Positions 26,381 through 36,623 of a DNA stretch of 64,000 nucleotides are shown here, in pieces; the stretch's first letter is position 1, and the number at the start of each line of letters is the position of its first letter. The DNA is from Sweltsa coloradensis (Eukaryota > Arthropoda > Insecta > Plecoptera > Chloroperlidae). The position numbers were made by a program, and so were the translations under genes. The stretch is taken from positions 372,001 through 436,000 of the forward strand of contig JAMZAV010000784.1 in NCBI GenBank assembly GCA_024449915.1, given 5' to 3'. The notes under the pieces were generated by a model. That model did no database searches, was not told the origin of the DNA, and worked only from the letters and a program-made list of their open reading frames with translations.

Positions 26381-27104
26381 CTGGGGGCAGACACACAGAT
26401 GACGTCACTGCACCAGACATGTGGCCTGTGATTGGCTACCTCGTGCTGCTTCACTCACCTGTTCTCCCTGGTCGGTATTATCGTGGTTATCTCGGGCGGG
26501 TCACGTGCTCGACTGTGATTGGCTGCCGAAGCAACGTTCTCGAGGCCCCTGGAGAGTCTGCAACATGCAAACACTATCTTGAAGCGACGGCGTGACTAAT
26601 TTCATTGTCCACTTATAAAACTTTGTGCTCTAAAGCAGCAGGGAAGAGTGCAGCGGGGAGGGAAGAGTTAAGTGAGTGGCCGAATTAATGAAAGGGTCCT
26701 GCTTGGATGGCGATAATGTCGCTTTGCCTTTGATAGAAGTCAAATATCGTTCGTTGTCTCTTGACACAATGGTGCAATCCGTTTCAAATACAACTCGCCT
26801 TAGATGAATGGATTGATGTTAAGTAATATATGGGGTGTAGGACTTAACATGCATGACTTTTATTTATATTTTTAATTTAATAATTGTTTTATATGTGATT
26901 ATTCATTTTTAGGCTGCATAGTGATGGAAATGTACTTTAATCGTTATGAAAGGGTCAAACCGGACAATTCGAGAATCAATTGAATGGACGATATATAAAC
27001 TGCTGAAAATTGAGCAAAGCTTGACTTCTATAGAAAAAGATTTACAACATGTCAGCATTTGTTTGAAAAGGTTTAATGTTGCAAAGCCTCCACACAACAC
27101 TTAC

Positions 27105-27315
27105 CTGAGCATCTCCGCGCCGAACTGATGCAGGGCGCTCATAGCGCAGGGTGCCGGCTCGTTGACTGTCGTGTCCGGCAGCCACAGCTCGTGAGTGTCC
27201 AGCGTGGTCAGGTCTGTGTCCGTGGAGGTGGCAGAGTGCTGGTGCTGGGGGGTGGAGGTGACGCCGGGCTTGCTGGACAGGAGGAGGCGGCGCCAGGTAC
27301 AGCGTCGCTCCAGCC
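27105..27315 (-). CDS. 5-HT2: 5-HT2 receptor, ICL3 exon
   Basis: The acceptor CTCACAG precedes 27315 and the donor GTAAGT follows 27105. The 211-nt exon enters in phase 1 and leaves in phase 2, matching both neighbours. The reading frame gives a segment starting LERRCTWRRLLLSSKPG, a middle STDTDLTTLDTHELWLP, and an end ALHQFGAEML. From what I know of the family, these three blocks are conserved in ICL3 of arthropod 5-HT2 receptors, so the exon both confirms the gene and points to an arthropod. A partial copy of its middle lies in the intron just upstream (27343-27405). Confidence 0.9.
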
Positions 27316-27342
27316 CTGTGAGGCACAGAGAGACACTAGTGA

Positions 27343-27405
27343 GTCAGGCAGAGTCTGGAGGTGGCAGAGTGCTTGTGCTGGGGGTGGTGGTGAGTGGTGA
27401 CGCCA
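27343..27405 (-). repeat. Partial intronic copy of the ICL3 exon
   Basis: On the plus strand the string GGAGGTGGCAGAGTGCTGGT within the exon (about 27218-27244) reappears with one change as GGAGGTGGCAGAGTGCTTGT at about 27356. Both are followed by G-rich sequence and GTGACGCC. The copy has no splice sites of its own and carries length differences, so it is a non-functional duplicate lying in the intron upstream of the exon. Confidence 0.7.
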
Positions 27406-27899
27406 GGTCTAATTTCACCCACATTGTTTTTTTAAAATTATTATCGCACTCTACTACAAATTGTTCGATGACTTCCCTTTGTAAGTTAGAAGATGTGTTG
27501 TGTTTATTTAGAATAAAATCAAGCCAAGAAATTTAAATAATCACAATTAAAATGCAAATTTAAGCAAATCACCATCGAGTTCCGGCGCTGGACTTTGTAC
27601 GTTCCTAATCAGTATACTTTTAAACAACAAAGACAAGACTAGATAATGCCTATACTTCGAATTCTTTAAGTTTTGTTCCCGCATTTTGTTTCCACTAAGG
27701 CTCGAACCAACTAGTGTGTGACTACATCGCTGACGAAAAGGAGACTGGGTTTCATGGGTATTCTTGCAAGTGTAGTGTACAGAGGCGTTTTGTTTGTTTA
27801 TTTGCGAGCGGCAGCGACAGTAACCAACGAATAGAGAAATGAAGTTTGGCAACAATAGAAGAAATAAGATAACTATATTCATGCATATTATTATGTTCG

Positions 27900-28420
27900 C
27901 CTTAATGTAACATAATATGTCTCGTACTTTCAGAGTAACAGATACTGTGTTTGCGAATTCGTGCAGTATAGAAAAAGCCATTATCCAAGCGTTAAACAAT
28001 GTCTCCTCTCTTATCGTCAGGAGGATGAAAGAAAGCCGATGTGGTTACACCAAGAAGTATTTCAAAGAGAGGCGATCAAAGCGTCGATTACGAGGCCCTT
28101 CCCTTCCTTTCTTGTGAACGAGGACGTGTACTCAAGTCAGATTGAAAAGACCCTCGTCCTCGGATTAATGCCCAGGAATGCTGGTCCGCCGAACTCTCAA
28201 GTCTTTATTGTTCGCAAATGAGTTATCGAACTGCATTGTCGCCGCGTCTGAACTTCCTCGCGACTTGTGGGCTCCACAGGTCGATGCCGGCGGGGGAGGG
28301 TGCGACATTGTACCAAACACTTCGGGAAGATATTCCCAACTTCTGAGGAGTTTGTCGGCGATGTGCACGGCCAGAAGTGAGATGGGGTTGTAATCTAGTT
28401 TCATCCATTCTCAACGACAA
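27900..28420. other. GC-richer block in intron 2, unrecognised
   Basis: Inside the 2-kb intron a block of higher GC has several overlapping short frames on both strands. One plus-strand frame at 27961-28221 holds a WLHQEVFQREAIK string, and a minus-strand frame at 28165-28404 holds SLLAVHIADKLLRSWEYLPE. I do not recognise either product. It could be a degraded transposon coding piece or chance sequence. Confidence 0.3.
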
Positions 28421-28621
28421 AACTTATACTCAACACAAATACTTCGTAGCTGTTGCTCATATTCCCCCTCCCCCCTTTCACTTTCCAGTACAAATGAGTT
28501 GAATTGAGAACCTATCTTCACCTAGAATCTCAACTTTGGATCACCGTACATGCAACACGTTGACCCATACCCTGAATCAACGTATGCACTTTATCTTGCC
28601 TTACATGCTAAATTTAAGAGG

Positions 28622-29106
28622 AGTTGCTGAGGCTGTCACGCAGACGAGTTTCTGCTCAACTTTCTGTTATAATGAACAATATCGGTATTAAATTTCACAT
28701 GAACGTTAATAGAGAATCAATCTATGAGTTCCATTACACATATTCCTCAATGATCAATCAATTTTGAATTACAAGTCATGACTTCGTAATTTATTCCAAG
28801 TGATAAGATTTTTTTAAGCAAATTTTCATACTGGATATCAACGTTTAAATCAATGTGAACGCGCTTGTTAATTTGGTTGATCATAAGAACGATTTGGTGG
28901 GTATTTCCTGAATATCCATGATTTACCATTTTTTCACGTTTTATACTTCTTTGTAATGATTATTTAAGGCTATTCTTGACAACCAAGTGTGGAAAACAAT
29001 AGAAAGATACTTTTTTTATACTTTTTTTTTGCAAAATTGTAATTATATTTCCAACCGTTCAGGTGCAATCATCAACATGCGAATTTTAGTTGGGCCAAGC
29101 TCAGAA
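28622..29106 (+). mobile_element. TIR repeat family M1, copy 1
   Basis: Shares long collinear stretches with copies at 43322-43875 (+) and 47023-47550 (-), such as AACGTTTAAATCAATGTGAA, CCATTTTTTCACGTTTT and CCAACCGTTCAG. The ends form a short inverted repeat (TGCTGAGGCTG against the reverse complement of GGCCAAGCTCAG). No coding capacity was seen. It lies in receptor intron 2, between the TM5 and ICL3 exons. Confidence 0.75.
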
Positions 29107-29308
29107 CCCCTTTCAATAGTTGTTCACCAAATTTTGCTAATTTTGGCATTAGCAATTTTCATTGTACTGCAATGATGTTCTACTTACGTTGCTTTTAAAA
29201 CTAATTTTGATAGTGTAGCCTAACTAGGTATTTACCACTGTTGAACCATGTGAAAGGCACAACCCTACACTGGTGGATCTGGCCCGTCCTGGGACTACTA
29301 CTACTCAC

Positions 29309-29525
29309 CCAGCGAGGGGGTAGACGGACCCCCCATCCAGCCGCTCGACCACCCAGCGCTACCACCCCCCAGGTTCTGCTGCTGTACGGCTAGCAGTCGC
29401 ACGGTCAGGGCGTAGGTCAACAGCATCACGCCCAGAGGGATGTAGAAGCAGATGATGGAGCCAATCAGCTTGTACAGCGGGTCCGGGATCTGACAGTTGC
29501 CCTCCACCAGCACCGACGTGTGGTC
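29309..29525 (-). CDS. 5-HT2: 5-HT2 receptor, exon for ECL2 and TM5
   Basis: The acceptor CTTCCAG ends at 29526 and the donor GTGAGT follows 29309. The 217-nt exon starts in phase 0 and ends in phase 1. It encodes ECL2 (DHTSVLVEGNCQIPDPLYKL), whose cysteine would pair with the TM3 cysteine, then TM5 (IGSIICFYIPLGVMLLTYAL) and the start of ICL3 (TVRLLAVQQQNLGG) followed by a glycine-, serine- and tryptophan-rich stretch (GWSSGWMGGPSTPS). TM5 keeps the FYIP proline and the conserved tyrosine. Joining to the exon upstream gives SLMYSQ-DHTSV, consistent with the family. Confidence 0.93.
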
Positions 29526-30944
29526 CTGGAAGCAAATGTGAACGTTCCTTTCAAGGGTTGTGGAATATTTTACTGAAATGCATAGAACAATCACAATAGG
29601 TATTTGCAAGCGATGTGCCCTACAATGGCCTTCTCGCCAGCTCAGCTATAATATAAAATGGTATAGCAAATACTGAACTATGTCTAGTAAAATGATGTAC
29701 ACACAGTTGACACAGTCATCTGTGGTTGGCCGTGATTCAACTATAATCTTCAGAGATATCCTTGTTACATGCGGTTTTCCAGCATAGGCTTATGGACGTG
29801 TCCTCTTTAGCCTGTTGACGCAAATGGTGTCATAGCGGTGAAAAACTTAATCCGACGTACCCTCCCCGAACCTGTCGTCATCGGCAGCCTCCAATTCTAA
29901 ATACTGACCGCTAGTTGGCCAATATTTGCGTGATCTATGATGCCAACATCACAGAGGTTTGTTCTTAACCTATTGGTATTTATCATGTACACCGTTATAT
30001 TTAAATCTTGTGGTCGTATAAGAAATGGCAGCGCGAATATAACGTATGTTGGAACACTTTGATGTCGCGGCCTTGAGCATGCCTAACTTGGAGCTCTCGC
30101 CCTCTTTTATCCCGACATTGTTCGGCGCTCCTGCTAAAAGCCTTCAGAAGACGAATTAGCAAGGAGGGCGTCTTAAAAATTCTCATCTCTTTGCTACTTT
30201 TTAACCTCCCTCCTTCCATCCACTTTCTTTCTTTCACTGTCTACTGTAACGTAATTAATTAGCTAAGTTACAGTTATCTTCTCAGTTAAAATGTAATTCT
30301 GGAATAAAACTTGTGTCTATCGTTGCGCTTGATGAAATCTCGTTTAAAAACCTAAGGTTGCGAAAAGTTTCCGGGAGTTTCATTATCGCGAGGGAATTTT
30401 CACCCCTTGTTTAATGGCAAAGTGGTGTTTTTAAAGTGATTTTTCTTCATAGTGTGGCAAAGTTTGGTGAATGGTTTGCCTCACGATGGGTGGAGTTCAG
30501 TTCAATAAATCTTGTTCCGATTAGTTATTGTAGGCAGCCAGTGACAAGCTTTGTTATCACTTAGTGTGTTCTTAATCGGTCCTTTCACTTGGCTGCATTA
30601 AATACATTTTAATGTTATCTCGAATTGGCAAAAAGTGTTGAATACCCACAACTTTTCAACTAAATATCACCAACAACGCGAAATGCTGTAATTTAATGTG
30701 TTCAGAACCAATTTTATGTTTTATAAAGAGGGACAGTGGTCTAGATTACACGAATCCATGAAAGTGTAAATGGTGCCATTTCATAAATCCAAACTAGCAA
30801 CTCTACTGCATCAAATAAACAAAGAAAATTTAACTGAAGATAACCCCAGCCACTGGTTGTCTTTAGGATAGCAACAAACTACAATATTGTACATTTATGT
30901 GAAGATAAATATGTCGAGTACATAACAGTTCAAATTGTGAGTTT

Positions 30945-31165
30945 CGAGCTGTGTCTGTCGTCGTCGAGGACCCTTCCCTTTCCCTTGACGACCACGACAA
31001 CACGAACGATGACAAAAACGATGACGACTACGACGTGGGAACCAACCCCTTTCCTCCCCCTACCCGTGGCTGGTTCTGACCAGCATGCGACATTCATCCC
31101 CACATCCCCAGGCTAGAGTGGCTCATTTAGTCCTAACGGTTGACGCGCCCTTAATCCAAACAAAC
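30945..31165 (+). repeat. Dispersed repeat R5, copy 1
   Basis: Diverged but collinear with 57410-57620. Shared landmarks in order are GACGACCA, a GACGA-rich stretch with GATGA, a TTCC/CTCC pyrimidine stretch, GTGGCTGG, CATCCCC, AGAGTGGC and CGCGCCCTT. Family and mechanism are unknown. Confidence 0.5.
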
Positions 31166-34100
31166 AAAAAAAATTGATGTGTTGGGTAATTTCCATTTTC
31201 ACACCTTTTTAACTCATAGGACTACATTTGCAGTGCGTTAGTTTGATGTTCAATAAAACAAAAACTTATCCGAAGAATTGTTCAATTTTATTGATCGGGA
31301 AATACCTAGCTGATATGGATCTTTGAATTTCTGGATTGTTTTCACGTATCCAAAGGATATTCGAATCCTTTGAAGTCATCACTAGCATTATTCCAAAACT
31401 TTTGATGTATTCAAATAAAAATAACAGTTTTTCTATGACGTGGTTTTATTGCAAATGGTTACCTTTCGTATAAAACAGTCTATTTGCGTTTGCGTTTATG
31501 AGATGGATGAAACCTGAAGAATGATTCTGTCTGCTTTGAACACACAGCCGAGATGATAGAATATCACGGGTGGATCGAACGCTTCTCCTCAAAGACTGTG
31601 AGGCGTGCACCTCCTTTCATCACATTTCACAGACGCTGCTTTCTACGTTCTCCTTTCTTTAATCCACACATTATAAAGGATTCGACTAAATGGAATTAAA
31701 ACCTGACTACGAAAATATCACGAACTTTTCCCGTTAACATTCTCCGCGCCGTCTGCTGTCGCCTGCATGATGACTCTGAACGACGTTCTTACTTGCTAAC
31801 ACGAGGGGATTCCCTTGTGCATTCACGTTCGCCTCGACCTCGATGCTAAACCGAAAACAAGACATTATGTTGCAAAGTGTGCCATTCTGTTAAGAAACAT
31901 GTGCTTCGTGGCATGGGAAATCAATCATGTTTTCAAGTCACTCTTGTGAATGGAAATTTGTGAAATATGTTCGAGACACGTTCTGGCTATGTGCCCGCTT
32001 AGAATATAAACTACTTTCCTATACTTTCATAACCGGATGTCGATTCCAGTCCGTGTAAGTTTCATCGTCTAGCAAGGCTCCACATTCAATTTATTTTGTT
32101 GAACGCCTATCCTATTGACATAAAAATGACAACGACCGAAGCCGTGAGACTCAATGGGGCTGATGTCTTCTATTATCGAAACAGGTGTAATACATTTCTG
32201 AAGGAAGTCCTGGAAGAAGTGATGGACAGCTGATCGACTCCCAAAACCGACCAAAACAAGGGTTAAAAAATAAAATGATAACTCAACAGCACTCATTGTC
32301 ACAGAATTTCCAGAAAATCATAATAACGTTTGATGTGAAAATAAACAAATGTTTTGAAACACATTGGTTTAAATTAAACTACATTAACTAATTAAACTAA
32401 CTAAACGTGTATTAACAAAACGACATAACTTGAAGACCATATTAATAAAGTATGTGCTCACTATTTTATAGATATTTATGCAACGCATATTACACACGAT
32501 CAAAAGTGTGCTATGTAAACTCTTTCGAGACTTTCGTAATGTATACATGGACATTCGAGTAATCTGCACACTGTACATTCGAAACTGGGCTAAACCCACC
32601 CTTAGTTTACTCGACTATGCTCAATGGGTGTGGAGTGGCGCGGAATGAAGAGACCGTCAAGGGGATTCCACCATTTCATTATCAAAGATAATATGGAGAG
32701 TGCGCTAAAGTTTCACGCTCCCCGAGATATCTTCGGTGGAAATTTATTAAATTCCGCATATTTTATGGAAGTTGGAAAGAGTTGCTAGTTTAATTAGCCA
32801 TTTTCGTTTATTTGAAATTGGATTTGAAAACTTATTAACTATTCATTTATGTATGGAAAAGTAATAAAATAAAATTAACCATCCCCGGTGGCTCTCACAG
32901 TTTTGACTGTATGGTGTGGGCTGGGATGAGGCATTGCGTGAGTATTCCATGTCTTAAATTGTCATCAACAACAGTTAATATCGATGAAGACGTAATGCAG
33001 ATAAGGAAGATCTTACTATCAAACTTAAGCCATTGACAGCATGATTTTATTATGTGTTGCGAAATGTAAAGCAAGACCTATTGGTTAACATTTTGTAACC
33101 ATGCATGTTAGTGTATTTTTTTTTAATACTAGATTTTGTACATTATGCAACAACATAGACATTCAAATATTTAAAACAAAGATAGAGATGCGTTTTTGTT
33201 ATTGTTATAAAAAGAATTCTTCTATTTATTTCATTATGTTTTTTTTACAGAATGAAAAATTTAGGCCTTCACGTAAAATATAAATGGAAGCAAAATAATA
33301 TGAAAACTAACACATTTACCTTAGTAATGGGGAAATAAATAAAAATTCACTTTTCACACAATATTTAAACGTTTGTCCATTTTCTAGGGAATTAATTTTT
33401 TAAACACATTAATTTATGTTATTTGTTTGTTTGCAACAAAGCCTTTGGGAATAACGACGGTGAGATGAGCATTGTGTTTGTTAACAGTGTTTATGACTTC
33501 ACAAGCCTACATAGAAGAACGACAAACATAAACTGTAGTGTTTACTTGTCACTTACACTTTGAACACCTGCCTCCACCATCGTCCCTTTGTAAAGAAGGG
33601 GTACAGTTTACTTAGTGGTTTGACCAGCTGGGATTGGACCACGTTGCCGCTACGAGATTTGACCTCGACATCGTCGACTGTAAATAAACGTTCTCTGCGG
33701 ACACAAACCCCTCATATCAACAGGTGACCTTGGATGGATGGAGCTTACGAGGGATGATCCGAGCGTGCCCATTCATGCGGCTATAAATCATTACTTGCTC
33801 ATTAGACTTGTTTAATTACAAATTATGGATTTTTACTCCCGCACCGCTGATTTTCATCATTAGCGTAAATCAGTCACAAATTGCAGACTATTGTAAAACA
33901 CCCGGACTTGTTTACCGGAGAATGTTAAAATACACTTCTTACTCCCAGAACAAAACACGGTTAAAACAATAGCACAACACTCACCTGCTGCCTAATATTT
34001 TGGTGACATCCTTCACCTTCCTCAGACGCGAGGTTACTTTATTTACGTTACGTTAAGTTGACCATTTTGAGAGATTCTTAATACTTCAAAACATAATTTA

Positions 34101-34837
34101 TTTTGATAAGCTTTCTAGAATCAATTAATGGAAGCGTTATCATAGGTGCTTTCTTCTTTCATTCACACAGTTAATTATGTAAAGTATCACATACATGTGA
34201 TTGAACTTGCTGAAGTTTGAAGCATTGCCGGTCTCTTCATGTTTGAACTTATAAAGCACAGCTTGGTTGTTATAACAGATAATGTCTGAACACGATCAGT
34301 GGCTTATTAACTGCCCACTTTGATATACGCACTCGGGCCTTCCTAATCAGGGTGTGGGTGGTTGAGTTCTACTATACTAACGGAGTGACAGCTAGCCGCC
34401 CCCTCCGTGTCTGCTGGATGAATATATGGCAAAGTACGGTCAGTTTGTGGTAGGAATTAATTTCCAAGTTACGTGCATTTCAAACTTCATTACCGTGTTT
34501 TGGAAGGTGTCTGAAAGTTTTGGGCACTTTGGAAAGTTCTTGTGCTCATAATTTATATCTCAACTTCCAAGGACTCGAGAAACCAAGTGTTAACCGATGC
34601 ACATCTATCACGTCTAAGTGCATTTGATTCGACACTTCAAAACTTGATGTTACAAGGCAGCGCTTTCCCGACTACAGATTGATCCTTAATTACATACAAT
34701 ATTTAATAAACGTTATCCTTTATCGTAATATCGCATATACACTCGTACATTTGAGTTTATAAACAGAGTATCGTTTCTCGATTTGGTTAGACAGGAAACG
34801 CCCCTGTAGTTGGAATTGTTAATATTTAATTTAATTT

Positions 34838-34900
34838 AATGTGGGAGACTCGGGTTCTCACCCCGATCGGGATGATTTTTTAAAATTCTGAATTGTATTA
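34838..34900 (+). mobile_element. Truncated S1 SINE copy
   Basis: Begins at AATGTGGGAGACTCGGGTT and continues CCCCGATCGGGATG, then a T-rich tail with a GAATTGTAT string, as in the copy at 17590-17717. The A-box half is missing, and the B box is damaged (GGTTCTCACCC). Confidence 0.6.
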
Positions 34901-35489
34901 AGTAGGGTATCGTTAATTGTCAATTAATAATTTGTTCGATAAGCCTTTATAGGTACACCTATATTAGGGACTGGCTTGGCCGATACTGGGCAATTCTGAA
35001 TCATAAAGCCCACCAAAACTGTAAATTATTTGAACTATTGCATAACCTTGTTGATTCGACTTCGGCAAGGGTGACGGAATTCAGCCTGTGCTGTACCCGT
35101 CACAACAGGTGGGCGGGAGTGATTAGCGTTCATACGATAATGTTATTACCTCACAGTTGGCGCCAGGCAAATTGGCAAACTTATCCATGCACCACCCTCT
35201 GTGAACACACCCTATACAAACCAACTATGAACCGACGTCAAAGACATTTGGCCATTATTCTCGGCGGTAGACTGTGATTGATTGGGGGTTGGGATCGGAT
35301 TCTTTTGCGTTCATTAAAGCAGAGTTAATAAATAATCGTAAACACTACTCCGCAAAGTACGGATTCCCGATCAACATTGGGTCTGTCTTAATTGATTTTG
35401 GATCGAAAATAATCGATTTCAAACTTGTAACCCTACATAGATCCATTATTGTTTAATTGGAATTTTTTGCGTTGCTTATCGACTGTTTC

Positions 35490-35550
35490 TTATCTTAAAT
35501 AAATAAAAATAAATTCAATTTGTATTTAGAGTCTACCCACTGTCACATTC
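35490..35550 (-). repeat. Fragment of repeat family R4
   Basis: Contains TGTATTTAGAGTCTACCCAC and TGTCACA, matching the tail end of the R4 copies at 19456-20245 and 62778-62885. The rest of the family is absent here. Confidence 0.5.
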
Positions 35551-36245
35551 TTATTGATCATAGATCAGTGTTGATTCGTTTGCTGACATATAGATCAATA
35601 ATTGTTTAACGTTTGACATCTCTTGGCAAAGTCACCATTGGCATGTACACTAAAATTACTAATATAAGAAGGAATACATAATAATATGCAATTACTTACC
35701 CCAGTCTGCAATCCAACTAAATATAATCTTTATTGGGAGCAGAAAGTCACGCGGTAGATAAGGTTGTCGTGAAACCAAGAATCCCACTGCAAATCATTAT
35801 TTATGCTCTAGAGCGCTCACCTTGCACCATACTTACTGCTCAGCCATTTCATTAAGGAGAAAGACTTTAACAATCCAAATGGATTCATTTGATCAATTCC
35901 AACCCTCTACAAAAGATTTGGGATATTGGTCTCTCATTGTGCTACGTGAGCGCTCTGTTGTGGATATAATAAAATGATTGACATTTATGGCCTGAACAAA
36001 AGTAGGGACTTACTTTGAGTGTATAGTTACATATTGGCGGTCCTTGATTTAACAAAGATTTCTGATGGTCGAGGGTTGAAGGGTAAAGCCTAGTTTTCAT
36101 GTCGACGAGCGATGGCACGGCGCGAGCGACCACTTGTTAAAATGATCTCAACTTGAGTCGCGTTGTCCTGACCCTCTGATTGGTCTAGCTAGAACCTATT
36201 CACTTGCATTCGCCCCCCTGCGTGAACCCAAGGCTTAACACTCAC

Positions 36246-36477
36246 CTGCGAGTACATGAGGCTGAGCGGGAGGCTCATGGCGATGGACAGGATCCACACG
36301 AAGACGATCTTCAGCGTGACCCTCCTACGCGTCTTGTTCCTCCCGAACTTCATCGGGTAACTCAGACTGAGGTATCGGTCCACGCTGATGGTGCACAGGT
36401 GCATGATGCTAGCCGTGCAGAACAGCACGTCCAGCATATCCACGTCAGGCAGTAGACTGACGGCAGGGGGAAGAAGC
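36246..36477 (-). CDS. 5-HT2: 5-HT2 receptor, exon for TM3 and TM4, one base short
   Basis: The acceptor TTGTTGTGTTCCAG precedes 36477 and the donor GTGAG follows 36246. The downstream frame gives LDVLFCTASIMHLCTISVDR, with the amine-binding aspartate and the DRY motif, then YPMKFGRNKTRRRVTLKIV (ICL2) and TM4 ending SLPLSLMYSQ. The first part of TM3 (GFFPLPSVYCLTWIC, with the disulphide cysteine) reads in a different frame: the exon is 232 nt, one base less than needed for its phases (1 to 0). The break is at about 36433-36435, where this copy has CCAGCATATCC while the tandem copy upstream has CCAGGCATATCC. Either this is a sequencing or assembly deletion, or this allele is broken. Every other exon is intact, which favours an error. 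Confidence 0.88.
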
Positions 36478-36525
36478 CTGGAACACAACAAGGATTGTTT
36501 GTAGGCCCGCTCAAATACTGCTGCA

Positions 36526-36623
36526 CGTCCAGGCATATCCAGGTGAGACGGTACACATACGGTAGGGGGAAGAAGCCTGGAACACAACAAGGATTGGTTT
36601 TAGGCCCGCTATTATACGGTGCA
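36526..36623 (-). pseudogene. Truncated tandem copy of the TM3 exon 5' end with its acceptor
   Basis: About 98 bases upstream, in minus-strand direction, of the real exon is a second copy of its first 60 or so bases, of the acceptor TTGTGTTCCAG and of some intron beyond it. It reads GFFPLPYVYRLTWICLDV in one frame, so it has the base missing from the real exon, but the disulphide cysteine is replaced by arginine. After LDV it diverges into QQYLSG and has no TM3 remainder or obvious donor. It cannot give a normal receptor, though its splice acceptor might compete. Confidence 0.75.

Larger units (their letters stand above)
29526..36245 (-). other. Intron 1 of the receptor segment (6.7 kb)
   Basis: Bounded by a GT donor at 36245-36244 and an AG acceptor at 29527-29526. 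It holds a dispersed repeat (30945-31165), a truncated S1 SINE (34838-34900) and a fragment of repeat family R4 (35490-35550). I see no further exon in it. Confidence 0.7.
25024..36477 (-). other. 5-HT2: 5-HT2-type serotonin receptor gene, 3' part
   Basis: Four exons on the minus strand (36477-36246, 29525-29309, 27315-27105, 26380-25024), separated by introns of about 6.7, 2.0 and 0.7 kb, encode TM3 through the C terminus of a class A amine receptor. All three internal introns have GT and AG ends, and exon phases fit (0, 1, 2). The order of conserved blocks (aspartate in TM3, DRY, ECL2 cysteine, TM5, a very long ICL3, W/P in TM6, NPxxY in TM7) and the wording of TM6-TM7 place it with invertebrate 5-HT2 receptors, which couple to Gq and phospholipase C at the plasma membrane. 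The exon or exons for the N terminus, TM1 and TM2 were not found and are probably beyond the right edge of the window. The deduced piece is about 670 residues, longer than most amine receptors because of ICL3. Confidence 0.9.

Noticed and set aside
26381..26454. Upstream methionine extending the last receptor exon
   Set aside because: A strong acceptor at 26381 and the matching phase from the 27105-27315 exon show that this part is intron.
24982..26595. Open frame of 537 codons on the plus strand
   Set aside because: It lies antisense to the receptor's last exon and is open because of the exon's GC-rich codon use. Its product has no recognisable domain, while the minus strand encodes a clear TM6-TM7.
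27547..27999. Reading frame of 150 codons on the minus strand with a hydrophobic stretch
   Set aside because: It falls in receptor intron 2, has no family match that I know, and the hydrophobic part reflects AT-rich sequence.
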